Shown here: one piece after another, positions 51,068 to 60,810 of the stretch | Numbering within the stretch: the stretch's first letter is position 1 | How the letters are laid out: every line of letters starts with the position of its first letter | DNA from: Oleiagrimonas sp963747595 | Lineage (GTDB): Bacteria > Pseudomonadota > Gammaproteobacteria > Xanthomonadales > Rhodanobacteraceae | Length of the DNA: 64,000 bases | Reading direction: 5' to 3' | Assembly (NCBI GenBank): GCA_963747595.1 | Contig: CAVVFO010000001.1 | Coordinates: forward strand, 496,001 to 560,000 | The notes under the pieces: model-generated | Told to the model about the DNA's origin: nothing | Database searches by the model: none | The model's input: only the letters and a program-made list of their open reading frames with translations | Made by a program: the position numbers and the translations under genes

Positions 51068-54000
51068 ATGAAGCGGGTCGGTCTGAAGAATTGGTCCATT
51101 GCGGCGCCAGCATCGACGTTCGCGGCTTCGAGTCGCGGCGCTGGTGCGGTTGTGGAATGCTTACGGCAGGGGGCGGGCAGGCGTAGGCATGACGATGCTA
51201 CTGATGATCGCAGGGTCATTCGTGCCGGATCCGTGGTGACTTGCTTTGGCGTGGCGACGATATTGGCACTGTCATTGCCTCTGCAGGCTCATGCCTCGCA
51301 TGAAGCAGGATCACCAAGCTCGCGTCGCACGGTATTCTCGACATCGTTCGAATCCCGCCAGCCGGTTCCGCTGAAGGCGGTCGGCAACACCGATACGCAG
51401 GTCGCCGTGGTGCCCGGACCCGGTAAAAAAGAAGTGTGGACCGCCAAGCCGAACGTAGGGTTTCATGGCATCCAGGCGCTGCGCTACAGCGGGCGCGAAT
51501 CGACAACCGGGCAGCTGACCAGGCGTGCGCTGTTTCACGTCCGGATTCCGGTCGACCGGAACACCCGGCTCTCCTACGTCATCCTGCCGGTGGGCGTGAA
51601 GGGGAAACAGCCGCAGCCGTCAGCCCACGTGATTGTCGATCTAGCGTTCGCTGATGGCAGTCATCTTTCCAGGCTGCAGGCTCACGACCAGCATCATGTG
51701 CCTTACACCGCCCGCGGTGAAGGCCAGGCGCGGATCCTGTATCCTGATCAGTGGAACGCGATTGACGTGAATGTCGGCGCTGCGGCCCAGGGCAAGACGA
51801 TCACCGGCACCGAGCTGGTCACCCAGGCGCCCAAGGGAGATACGCCATTTCACGGATATATCGACGATATCCGCGTCGGCCCGACGCCGAAGGTGTCGCA
51901 TCCGGATCCGGCCAGCTACGTCGATACCCGCCGCGGCAGCAACTCCAATGGGCGATTCTCCCGCGGAAACAATTTTCCCGCCACGGCGATGCCGCACGGT
52001 TTCAATTTCTGGACGCCAACCACGGCGGCCGGCTCCAGCTGGATCTATCAGTACCAGCAGAGTAACGGCCCGGACAATCATCCACGTCTGCAGGCCTTCG
52101 CGCTCAGCCACGAGCCCAGCCCGTGGATGGGAGATCGCCAGACCTTTCAGGTCATGCCGGCGCAGGATGGTTCCGGTCCGCCGCAATGGAGCCGCAAGGC
52201 GCGGGCGCTCGGCTTCACGCATGCCCATGAAATCGCACGGCCGTATCTATACAAGGTGCGCTTCGACAACGGCATGAGCGGCGCCATGACGCCCACTGAT
52301 CACGCCGCGATGATGCAGTTCACCTTCACCCATGGTCACGGACAGCTGATTTTCGACAACAAGGACAACCGCGGCGGTATCACGCTGCATCCCGCCAAGC
52401 GCAGCATCAGCGGCTATTCGGACGTGGCCAGCGGTCTGTCCACCGGTGCTACGCGGCTGTTCTTTTATGCGACGTTCGACCAGTCTGTCGTCGGCAGCGG
52501 TCATCTGACCGGTCACAAGCGCGATCATGTCGCCGCCTGGTTCGGGTTTGCGACGCCCGCTGGCAAGCGCACCGTGACCATGCGCATCGCCACATCGCTG
52601 ATCAGCGTCGCCCAAGCCAGACGCAATCTGGCGATGGAGGTCGGCAAAGCGTCGTTCTCCCGCCTCGAAAAGCGTGCCCGCAATGCGTGGGACAAGCAGC
52701 TTGCCGTCATCGATATTCCCGGGGCCGCCGACCGCTCCAAGACCATTCTCTACTCGAACCTGTATCGCCTGTTCCTGTATCCAAATCAGGCGTTTGAAAA
52801 TATCGGCAGCACGCAGCATGCGCAGATGCGCTATGCCAGTCCGTTTTCCGCGGCAGTCGGTTCGAGCACGCCGACACACACGGGGGCTGCAGTGAAGATG
52901 GGGAAGCCGTACGTCAACAACGGATTCTGGGACACGTACCGGACCGTGTGGCCGTTGTATGCGTTGCTGACGCCAAAGCAGGACGGCCGCATGATCGATG
53001 GCTTCGTACAGCAGTACCGCGACGGTGGCTGGATCGCGCGGTGGTCATCGCCGGGCTACGCAGATCTGATGGTGGGCACGAGCGCCGATGTGGCCTTCGC
53101 AGATGCCTGGAACAAGGGCATCCACAATTTCGACGTCAAGTCGTTTTATCAGGCTGCGCTCAAGGATGCGACCGTGGTCAGTCCAATTCCGGGTGCAGGG
53201 CGAAAAGGCCTTGAGACCTCGATTTTCAAGGGATACACGGACACATCAACTAATGAGGGCATGTCTTGGTCCATGGCGGGCTATCTCAACGATTTCGGAC
53301 TGGCCGAACTGGCTCAAGCTCTCGCCAAGCACCCGCCACCCCACGATCCGTACGCCTCGCACTACGCCGATGATGCGCGCTATTTCCGCAATCGGGCCGA
53401 TGATTTCGTGCACCTGTTCGACAAGCAGGTCGGCTTCTTTGTCGGACGCAAGCCCGACGGCTCCTGGCGTACTGATGCCGAACATTTCGATCCATTCGCC
53501 TGGGGCGGTGACTACACCGAGACCAATGCGTGGAACATGGCATTCTCTGCCGTACAGGACGGTCTCGGGCTGGCCAACCTCTATGGTGGGCGTGCGGGGC
53601 TGGCGAAAAAGCTCGATGCCTTTTTCAACGCGCCGACGATCTATCACGTCGGAGCCTATGGTGGCGTCATCCACGAGATGCGCGAGGCCCATCAGGTGCG
53701 CATGGGCCAGTACGGGCACAGCAATCAGCCTTCGCATGCCATCATCTACATGTACGACGTCGCTGGTCAGCCGTGGAAGACACAATCCAAGGTACGCGAC
53801 GCGCTGTCGCGGCTGTATATCGGTAGCCAGATCGGGCAGGGCTATCCCGGGGACGCGGATAATGGCGAGATGTCGGCCTGGTGGTTGTTCAGCGCGGCGG
53901 GTTTTTACCCGTTGCGCATGGGCACGCCAACATATGCCATTGGCGCGCCGTATTTCCCCAGGATGATCATCCACCTGAAAAACGGCAAGCGTATCGTCAT

Positions 54001-54652
54001 CAATGCGCCGAAGGTCAGCAACCGCAACAGATACATCCAGAGCATGACGCTGGACGGCAAGCCCTACAGAAAAGTCTATCTGACTCAGGCCGATCTCGAG
54101 AATGGCGCCACGCTGGATTTTCGCATGGGGCCAAAGCCGTCGCGCTGGGGCATGGGTGAAAAGGCGGACCTGCCGTCACTGACGACGGGCTCTCAGCCGC
54201 CGAATCCGCTGGACGATCTTGTGGATACCGCTCACGGAAAGATTCACGCGATCGGCATCACGGATTCGGCGGCTCTGACCGACAACACGTCGGATACCGA
54301 TGCGATCCTGAAAAGTTCATCTGCGGGCATTGACGTCGAGTTCGAATCGCACCCGCAGAGCGCCGAGATGTACACGCTCACCTCCGCCGGCAAAAACCAA
54401 CCGGGAGCGCCGGCTGCGTGGACACTGCAAGGCTCGAATGATGGTCACGTCTGGCACACGCTGGATACACGTTCAGACCAGACATTTCCGTGGCCGCAGC
54501 AAACCCGGGCGTTCGGCGTGACGCATCCGGGCCGCTATTCACATTATCGACTGCGGTTTGGTTCCCGTCGGGGCGCCCATGTTCGGGCGCTGTCTCAGAT
54601 CGAGCTGCTGGGACGCCCGCAGGCGGAAAAAACGCCAGCATCGCAGCCATGA
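51068..54652 (+). CDS. GH92-family protein C with C-terminal discoidin-like domain (Gln at the acid position)
   Basis: 1194 residues from ATG 51068 (GGGGAG seven bases upstream). A hydrophobic export segment (VVTCFGVATILALSLPLQAHA) appears only at about residue 57-77, so the start may be internal. A beta-sandwich region (about 90-300) precedes the GH92 part beginning YVDTRRGSNSNGRFSRGNNF. The barrel contains FWDTYRTVWPLYALL, YMYDVAGQPWKTQ and GDADNGEMSAWWLFSAAGFYP. The acid position reads HSNQPSH, with Gln887 instead of Glu. The C-terminal 130 residues look like an F5/8 type C (CBM32) fold (WTLQGSNDGHVWHTLD). Gln here is known from mannose-1-phosphate-cleaving GH92 enzymes, so phosphomannan is the proposed substrate. 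Confidence 0.87.
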   Translation: MKRVGLKNWSIAAPASTFAASSRGAGAVVECLRQGAGRRRHDDATDDRRVIRAGSVVTCFGVATILALSLPLQAHASHEAGSPSSRRTVFSTSFESRQPVPLKAVGNTDTQVAVVPGPGKKEVWTAKPNVGFHGIQALRYSGRESTTGQLTRRALFHVRIPVDRNTRLSYVILPVGVKGKQPQPSAHVIVDLAFADGSHLSRLQAHDQHHVPYTARGEGQARILYPDQWNAIDVNVGAAAQGKTITGTELVTQAPKGDTPFHGYIDDIRVGPTPKVSHPDPASYVDTRRGSNSNGRFSRGNNFPATAMPHGFNFWTPTTAAGSSWIYQYQQSNGPDNHPRLQAFALSHEPSPWMGDRQTFQVMPAQDGSGPPQWSRKARALGFTHAHEIARPYLYKVRFDNGMSGAMTPTDHAAMMQFTFTHGHGQLIFDNKDNRGGITLHPAKRSISGYSDVASGLSTGATRLFFYATFDQSVVGSGHLTGHKRDHVAAWFGFATPAGKRTVTMRIATSLISVAQARRNLAMEVGKASFSRLEKRARNAWDKQLAVIDIPGAADRSKTILYSNLYRLFLYPNQAFENIGSTQHAQMRYASPFSAAVGSSTPTHTGAAVKMGKPYVNNGFWDTYRTVWPLYALLTPKQDGRMIDGFVQQYRDGGWIARWSSPGYADLMVGTSADVAFADAWNKGIHNFDVKSFYQAALKDATVVSPIPGAGRKGLETSIFKGYTDTSTNEGMSWSMAGYLNDFGLAELAQALAKHPPPHDPYASHYADDARYFRNRADDFVHLFDKQVGFFVGRKPDGSWRTDAEHFDPFAWGGDYTETNAWNMAFSAVQDGLGLANLYGGRAGLAKKLDAFFNAPTIYHVGAYGGVIHEMREAHQVRMGQYGHSNQPSHAIIYMYDVAGQPWKTQSKVRDALSRLYIGSQIGQGYPGDADNGEMSAWWLFSAAGFYPLRMGTPTYAIGAPYFPRMIIHLKNGKRIVINAPKVSNRNRYIQSMTLDGKPYRKVYLTQADLENGATLDFRMGPKPSRWGMGEKADLPSLTTGSQPPNPLDDLVDTAHGKIHAIGITDSAALTDNTSDTDAILKSSSAGIDVEFESHPQSAEMYTLTSAGKNQPGAPAAWTLQGSNDGHVWHTLDTRSDQTFPWPQQTRAFGVTHPGRYSHYRLRFGSRRGAHVRALSQIELLGRPQAEKTPASQP

Positions 54653-54842
54653 CAGGGGAAGGTGGGGAACATCGATTCAGAGAGCGCGGAGCAGACGCGT
54701 GCGGGGAAGATGCGGGGGATCGTCGACAACGGGAAGCGCTTCGTTTGTTTACGAGAAACGCCACACGGGGCGTACATAAAGGTTTGAATCGTCCAATCCG
54801 CTGATCAGCAACGCCGACTTTATCTTTTTGGAGAATGCATCA

Positions 54843-55730
54843 ATGAGTTTTCTGTTGCGTATTGGCGTAGGGCTTGGCGCCATCGGTATGGCGTTTTCCG
54901 CATCGGCGGCGCCCCCGACGCATGCCGGGAACGGTACTCACCACGATCTTCGGGTGATGACTTTCAATGTGCGATATCCCTCTCGCGATGATGGTGTCAA
55001 CGTGTGGCCAAAGCGGCGCAGCCTCATGGTCAAGGTCATTCGCAAACAAGACCCAGACATTCTTGGCACGCAGGAGCTGTATGAACGACAGGGCAGATAT
55101 TTGGCCAGTCATCTCAAGCACTACACATGGTTTGGTTTGGGGCGCAACGGAAACAACGATGGCGGACATTCGAACGAACACATGGGCGTGTTCTATAAGA
55201 CCGCCCGCTTGCGGGTGATCAATTCCGGAAATTTTTGGTTGTCGGACACGCCTGATGTACCTGGGAGCAATACCTGGGATCAGCCTTTTCCGCGCATGGT
55301 CACGTGGGCGGAATTTCAGGTCAAGGCCACGGGCAAACGTTTTTATTACTACAACACCCACCTTCCGTATCGTGCCGGCGACGGTTATCTGCGCGAACGC
55401 GGTGCGAAGATCATTCGCAAGCGCATTGCCAAGGTTCCCGCGTCGCTACCAGTCATTCTTGCGGGCGACTTCAATAGCGCTCCGGACAAGCCCACGCATG
55501 ACATCCTGACCAAGGCTTTGCAGGATGCATGGGAGTCTGCTCCGATCCACCATGGGCCCCCCAAGACGTTTCAAGGTTTTACGGGCCATCCGACTGAACG
55601 TATCGACTGGATCTTGTATCGCGGTTTGAAACCTGACGATGTAAGCACCATCACCACCCACCATGGTGCGGTTTATCCCTCCGACCACTTTGCAGTTGTG
55701 GCGGACTTTTCCTGGCATGCGGCGCATTAG
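54843..55730 (+). CDS. Secreted endonuclease/exonuclease/phosphatase-fold enzyme
   Basis: 295 residues from ATG 54843 with signal peptide MSFLLRIGVGLGAIGMAFSASA. The EEP catalytic set is complete: Asn in MTFNVRYP, metal-binding Glu78 in GTQELYERQ, His173 in YYNTHLPYR, Asp209 and Asn211 in LAGDFNSAP, and Asp281-His282 in YPSDHF. The fold includes DNase I, sphingomyelinases and sugar-phosphate phosphatases. Between two GH92 genes in a mannan locus, a periplasmic phosphatase acting on mannose-6-phosphate groups is the most economical role. A comparable phosphatase occurs in Bacteroides yeast-mannan loci, as I recall. Confidence 0.88.
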   Translation: MSFLLRIGVGLGAIGMAFSASAAPPTHAGNGTHHDLRVMTFNVRYPSRDDGVNVWPKRRSLMVKVIRKQDPDILGTQELYERQGRYLASHLKHYTWFGLGRNGNNDGGHSNEHMGVFYKTARLRVINSGNFWLSDTPDVPGSNTWDQPFPRMVTWAEFQVKATGKRFYYYNTHLPYRAGDGYLRERGAKIIRKRIAKVPASLPVILAGDFNSAPDKPTHDILTKALQDAWESAPIHHGPPKTFQGFTGHPTERIDWILYRGLKPDDVSTITTHHGAVYPSDHFAVVADFSWHAAH

Positions 55731-55889
55731 GGTTCCATGCGGATCATGCCATGCGGCCATGGGCCGGCAACGTCCTGACATGTCAACCCGCGCTGGGTCT
55801 GACGGGCGGTGACAGACCCTTCCCCGAATGTATGCGGGTATCGCTGCATGCGCGTTCCGGGAGCCGGGCCTGACCTGCGGAGATCACAG

Positions 55890-58232
55890 ATGTACATGTT
55901 TCGTTCTGTATTGACCTCGGCCGGCGTCATGACGCTGGCCATGTTTTTGGCATCACCGGCGATGGCTGCCACGCAGCGCTCCGCCCCTTCATTGGTGCGT
56001 GATCCGTTGCACTATGTCAATCCCATGATCGGTACCGGCAAGGGGGGCAAATCAGTCGGCGACATCAATACCTTTCCCGGCGCCACTGTGCCGTTCGGCA
56101 TGATCGAGTGGAGCCCCGACAACGGCAATTATGCCGGCTACAGTCATGCCGGCGGTCCGATCAAGGGCTTCAGCCTCACCCACGCTTCAGTGGGCTGCGA
56201 TGCTTTTGGCGTGGTCCCGATTCTGCCGATGGTCGGCAAGCTGGGCGATGCGCCGTGGAATCACCGCGAGACCTTTTCACATCGCAGCGAACACGCCGGT
56301 CCGGGAGCCTACGAGGTCACGCTTTCCGATTCACACGTGAAGGTCGCGCTGGGGACGACCACACGCGCCGGGCTGGGCCGGTTCACGTACCCGGCCAGTG
56401 ACGCGGCCCATGTACTGATCAAGGCCGGTGACAGTCTTTCCGGTGACAGCCATACCACCGTGCACGTGGTCAACGATCACGAGGTGGTTGGCTCCACCAC
56501 CACGGGTTGGTTTTGCAGCGAAGGTGACGATAGCTACACGGTTTACTTTGCCATTGACTTCGACCGACCGTTCACCTCGCACGGCACATGGAATGGCAAA
56601 CACGCGAGCCCCGGCGCGAGCAACGCGCAGAGCCATCATGGCGATCACATCCGCAACAAGCCCGGAGCCGGCGCCTGGGTCACCTTCGACACCCGCAGGC
56701 ACTCTGTGGTGAAGATGAAAGTCGCCTTGTCCTATACCGGTATGGCCGGTGCGCGCGGCAATCTGCACGAGATCCGGGGATGGGACCTGGCCACGGTGCG
56801 CAATGAGGCGCGCCAGGCATGGCGCAAGGCGTTGAGTCGCGTTCGCGTGGGCGGCGGGAGTCAGGCGCACCTGACCACCTTCTACACCGCCCTGTACCAT
56901 TCGTTGACCCATCCGAACGTCTTTGACGATGCGGACGGGCGCTACATCGGTTTCGACGACAAGATCCACCGTGTCGCCAGGGGTCATCACCAGTACGCCA
57001 ACTTCTCCAGCTGGGATACCTACCGTTCGCTGGGGGCACTGCAGGCTTGGCTGTTCCCTCATCGGGCGTCGGACATGGCGCAATCGCTGGTCAACGACGC
57101 GGAGCAGGGTGGCTGGCTGCCCCGCTGGCCCTTGGAGAATACCTACACGGGTGTGATGAACGGCGATAACAGTGTTCCGCTGATCGCCGGCATGCATGCC
57201 TTTGGTGCCACCCACTTCGATGCCGATGCGGCACTGAAATACATGCTCAAGGGTGCCACCAGGGTCGAACCGGCGCACTGGGGCTACATCGAACGCCAGG
57301 GCATCGACGACTATGTGCGCATGGGTTATGTGCCCAATGATCGCGCCACCGACAAGCACACCCGCTACGGTGCCTCGGAGACCCTGGAATACGCCATCGA
57401 TGATTTCGCCATCTCGCGCCTGGCCAGGTCGCTGGGCCGTCATGCCATCGCCGCCACATATCTGAAGCGTTCGGGCAACTGGCGCAATCTTCTGGATCCG
57501 GGCACAGGTTACCTGCGCCCGCGCAACAGCGATGGTCACTTCCCGTCCGGGCCGGGTTTCACCCCGCCACCGAAAGGCCAGTTCGGCCAGGATGGTTTCG
57601 ACGAAGGCAACGCAGCGCAGTACCGCTGGCTGGTGCCGCAGGATATTGGCGGACTGGTCAAGGCCATCGGCGGCAATGCCAAGGTCATTCCGGCGCTCGA
57701 TACGTTCTTCCGGAAGCTCAACGTCGGTCCCAACGAGCCCTACCAGTGGAGTGGCAACGAGGTCGATTTCGCGACGCCATGGCTGTATGACTACGTTGGC
57801 CAGCCGTGGAAGACACAGGCGCTGGTACACCGGATCCAGAATCAACTGTTCAAGCCCACGGTCGACGGCCTGCCGGGGAATGACGATCTGGGTGCGCAAT
57901 CGTCCTGGTATGTGTGGTCGGCGCTGGGGATGTATCCGGCCACGCCTGGTACCCGCGATCTGGTCGTGAACAGCCCGCTGTTTGCACACGCCCGGCTGAA
58001 ACTGGGCAACGGCCACACGCTGGATATTTCGGCTCCGGGCGCGAACCAGACCGGCGCCTACATCCGCGGCATGTCCGTCGACGGCAAGCCGTGGCATCGG
58101 GCCGTGCTGCCAACGAGCATCGTAGCCCTTGGCGGTACCTTGCACTTCAGCCTGCAGAAAAAGCCGGACCGTCAATGGGCGACCAGTGCGAAGGCTGCGC
58201 CGCCATCCTATCCCGCCCCTGGCCGCCGCTGA
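55890..58232 (+). CDS. GH92 alpha-mannosidase D
   Basis: 780 residues from ATG 55890, with GGAG about seven bases upstream. Signal peptide region MFRSVLTSAGVMTLAMFLASPAMAA. The N-terminal domain has YVNPMIGTGKGG, FPGATVPFGMIEWSPD and FSLTHASVGC. The barrel has FSSWDTYRSLGALQAWL, GNEVDFATPWLYDYVG with the catalytic acid Glu624, and GNDDLGAQSSWYVWSALGMYP. The full catalytic set predicts an active exo-alpha-mannosidase. It is the last plus-strand gene of the cluster and converges on GH92-E. Confidence 0.95.
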   Translation: MYMFRSVLTSAGVMTLAMFLASPAMAATQRSAPSLVRDPLHYVNPMIGTGKGGKSVGDINTFPGATVPFGMIEWSPDNGNYAGYSHAGGPIKGFSLTHASVGCDAFGVVPILPMVGKLGDAPWNHRETFSHRSEHAGPGAYEVTLSDSHVKVALGTTTRAGLGRFTYPASDAAHVLIKAGDSLSGDSHTTVHVVNDHEVVGSTTTGWFCSEGDDSYTVYFAIDFDRPFTSHGTWNGKHASPGASNAQSHHGDHIRNKPGAGAWVTFDTRRHSVVKMKVALSYTGMAGARGNLHEIRGWDLATVRNEARQAWRKALSRVRVGGGSQAHLTTFYTALYHSLTHPNVFDDADGRYIGFDDKIHRVARGHHQYANFSSWDTYRSLGALQAWLFPHRASDMAQSLVNDAEQGGWLPRWPLENTYTGVMNGDNSVPLIAGMHAFGATHFDADAALKYMLKGATRVEPAHWGYIERQGIDDYVRMGYVPNDRATDKHTRYGASETLEYAIDDFAISRLARSLGRHAIAATYLKRSGNWRNLLDPGTGYLRPRNSDGHFPSGPGFTPPPKGQFGQDGFDEGNAAQYRWLVPQDIGGLVKAIGGNAKVIPALDTFFRKLNVGPNEPYQWSGNEVDFATPWLYDYVGQPWKTQALVHRIQNQLFKPTVDGLPGNDDLGAQSSWYVWSALGMYPATPGTRDLVVNSPLFAHARLKLGNGHTLDISAPGANQTGAYIRGMSVDGKPWHRAVLPTSIVALGGTLHFSLQKKPDRQWATSAKAAPPSYPAPGRR

Positions 58233-58335
58233 GCGGGCGTGCCGGTTGATGCCGGCGAAATAAGCGCCGGGCCAGCGTGCCGCGACATGTCAGCGGGTGC
58301 CGTGGCGCAACTTCAGCGCCACGGCGGAGTTGGAT

Positions 58336-60810
58336 TTAATTTCCATCTGGCGCAAAGGATGGCGGCGCGGCGTCAGGCGCTGTCCCCCAGTGTTTATCGG
58401 GCTGCTTGCCCAACGTGTACCGCAGGTGTCCACCGTGCGCCACGAATGTGGCCGGAAGCCAGGGCTTGTCGTGGTTCTTGCCATCGACATCGAGTTCATG
58501 GACGTACGGCATGTCGGATGCCGCGTTGGCCGCATCAATCACGATATTGCCGTTTGCCCGATGAATGGTGATGTGGGGGAACAGCGGACTACCCAGCAGC
58601 AGATCTGCCGTGCCCGGAATTTCCGGGTACATCCCCATGGCCGCCCAGACATACCAGGACGACATTTCACCCAGATCGTCATTGCCCGGGATGCCATCCG
58701 GAGCGTTTTTCCAGATCTTGTCTTCGACGATGCGCACCGCTTTCTGGGTTTCCCATGGCTTACCCGTGTAGTCGAACAGCCACGGCGTTTCCACCGATGG
58801 CTCATTGTCCAACTCAGCGTGCAGTGGCCCTGCCTTGGTCAGCGCCCAGCGACCATCCCTGGTATGGAAGAAATCATCCAGACGCCTGGCCGCCTTCGCC
58901 TTGCCACCCAGCTTGTCGAACAGTCCGTGCTCATCGAACGGGACCATCCACAGGTATACCGAAGCGCTACCCTCGACAAAACCATCGCCGGTGTCTGGTG
59001 TGAAAGCCGGCCAGCTGCCGTCGGCGTTACGGTTCTGGATATAGCCGCCGTGCGCGGTTGCGTTCGGGTTGAACAGATTCTTCCAGTAGCCTGAGCGCTT
59101 GAGAAAGCGCTTTTCACCGGCCGTATCCCCGACGCGTCTGGCCAGACGTGACAGCGCAAAATCGGCTGTGGCGTCTTCCAGGGTTTCTCCGGCACCGCCC
59201 CAAGCATGCGATTTGCTCGGGATGTAATGGAGTTTCATCCAGTCATCCAACGATGGCCGCTCACCGACACATTCGACGTTGCAGCCGGCGTCGCTGAGAT
59301 CGTGCGCAGTGACGTGTGTAGCGGCTTTTTCGAGCGACGCGTAGGCGTCCCGCATGTCGAAATTCCAACCGCCGAATGCCACGATGTCGGCCAGCGCCGG
59401 TGCAGCGGGATCGCCGCTCATCACATGCGTGCCGCCGGAGTTGTGGGTCCAGCGGTCCCACTCGCCGTGATTCTGTCTGGCTTGATTGAACAAGGACTGG
59501 GCGATATCTCCGCCCCGTTGGGGGTAGAGAAAAGTGACCAGTTGCAACTGCGAACGGTACACATCCCATCCGGAGAAATTGGCGTATTGCACCTTCTGAG
59601 TACCCTGGATGCGATGGATTTTCTGATCCATGCCACGATACTCGCCGTTGACGTCACTGAAGACGTTGGGGTGCAGCAGCGCGTGATAGAGCGCGGTGTA
59701 GAAGGTGGTGCGCTGGTCCAGCGTGCCTCCCTTGATATCGATGTGGTTCAACGCCCTGTTCCAGGCACGGTGTGCCTTTTTTTTCACAGCCGACAATCGT
59801 GTGCCTTGTGGAATTTCCGCTTTCAGGTTGGCTTTGGCATTGGCCAGGCTGACATAGGAGATCCCCACGCGCATGTTGACCGCATGCTTTGCCTTGCCGG
59901 AAAAGCTGATCCAGGCACCGGAGCCCCTGCCTGCCGGCGGCCACCCTTTCTTGCCATAGGTGGTGCCACCGGAGGTCGATGTGCCGCCCCTGTGGACACT
60001 CGTGTTGTGCCAAGTGCCGGTGGCTTTGAATGGTTGATCAAAATGGGCGACGAAATACAGCGTGTAATAGCTCTTCTGATCGGCTTTGGAGAGGTAACCG
60101 CAGAAATTGCCGCTGGTCACCGAGCCAGTCACCGTACGTGATGCCCTGTCTACGCTCACATGCGCATCGCTGCTGCCGACTTCCGAATCCGATGCGCGGA
60201 TCAGAAGATTGGCAGGCTTGCCCTGCGGAAAGCTGAAACGCCCCATGCCGCTGTGCAAGGCCGCGGTCAATTGAACCTTCACACCGTTGGCCAGACGAAC
60301 CCGGTAATCGCCCGCACGGGCGGTCTCATTGCCATGCTTGAAATCGCTGGCGTAGAGACTGTCCTTGGTATCGGTCGAAGGCGATGACGTTACTGGAACG
60401 GTCACCGGCATGAACGGCACGTCGCCGCTCAAACCTGCGCAGCCGGCCCCGGATGCATGCGTGAGACTGAAGCCACGGATGCGCCTCGCGTCGTACGCAT
60501 AGCCGCTGGGCGAGGCTGTATGGCTATGCTTGCCGCGCGTCCCTTCCGGACTCCAGGCCAGCATGCCGAATGGCATCACCGCACCCGGATAGGTATTTCC
60601 GCCGTTGCTGGATCCGATCATCGGATTGACAAGGTCGACGGGTGATGGCGACTGGGCAAAGGCTGCGGGACAGGCCAGGCAAAACGGCAGGATGAAGGCG
60701 ATGAGCGACGCGCAAGGCGGTAGAGGCTTGCATGTGCTCGAACCCCGCCGGCGGATATCCAGAACACGGCGTCGTCCTGAGGTGCTCTTGTACGGAAACG
60801 CGTCATGCAT
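58336..60810 (-). CDS. GH92 alpha-mannosidase E
   Basis: 824 residues from ATG 60810, which overlaps the stop of the AGE gene (ATGCATGA), so the two are translationally coupled; an ATG at 60828 is possible. A basic stretch precedes the export segment (LIAFILPFCLACPAAFAQ). GH92 motifs are LVNPMIGSSNGGNTYPGAVM, FSLTHASGAGC, FSGWDVYRSQLQLVTFL, AELDNEPSVETPWLFDYTG with acid Glu670, and GNDDLGEMSSWYVWAAMGMYP. The catalytic residues are intact. It is more distant from B and D than they are from each other and may have a different linkage preference. Confidence 0.94.
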   Translation of the reverse strand: MHDAFPYKSTSGRRRVLDIRRRGSSTCKPLPPCASLIAFILPFCLACPAAFAQSPSPVDLVNPMIGSSNGGNTYPGAVMPFGMLAWSPEGTRGKHSHTASPSGYAYDARRIRGFSLTHASGAGCAGLSGDVPFMPVTVPVTSSPSTDTKDSLYASDFKHGNETARAGDYRVRLANGVKVQLTAALHSGMGRFSFPQGKPANLLIRASDSEVGSSDAHVSVDRASRTVTGSVTSGNFCGYLSKADQKSYYTLYFVAHFDQPFKATGTWHNTSVHRGGTSTSGGTTYGKKGWPPAGRGSGAWISFSGKAKHAVNMRVGISYVSLANAKANLKAEIPQGTRLSAVKKKAHRAWNRALNHIDIKGGTLDQRTTFYTALYHALLHPNVFSDVNGEYRGMDQKIHRIQGTQKVQYANFSGWDVYRSQLQLVTFLYPQRGGDIAQSLFNQARQNHGEWDRWTHNSGGTHVMSGDPAAPALADIVAFGGWNFDMRDAYASLEKAATHVTAHDLSDAGCNVECVGERPSLDDWMKLHYIPSKSHAWGGAGETLEDATADFALSRLARRVGDTAGEKRFLKRSGYWKNLFNPNATAHGGYIQNRNADGSWPAFTPDTGDGFVEGSASVYLWMVPFDEHGLFDKLGGKAKAARRLDDFFHTRDGRWALTKAGPLHAELDNEPSVETPWLFDYTGKPWETQKAVRIVEDKIWKNAPDGIPGNDDLGEMSSWYVWAAMGMYPEIPGTADLLLGSPLFPHITIHRANGNIVIDAANAASDMPYVHELDVDGKNHDKPWLPATFVAHGGHLRYTLGKQPDKHWGTAPDAAPPSFAPDGN

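Noticed and set aside
56331..58175. 614-codon open frame antisense to GH92-D
   Set aside because: Same reason: codon-bias shadow of a well-supported gene.
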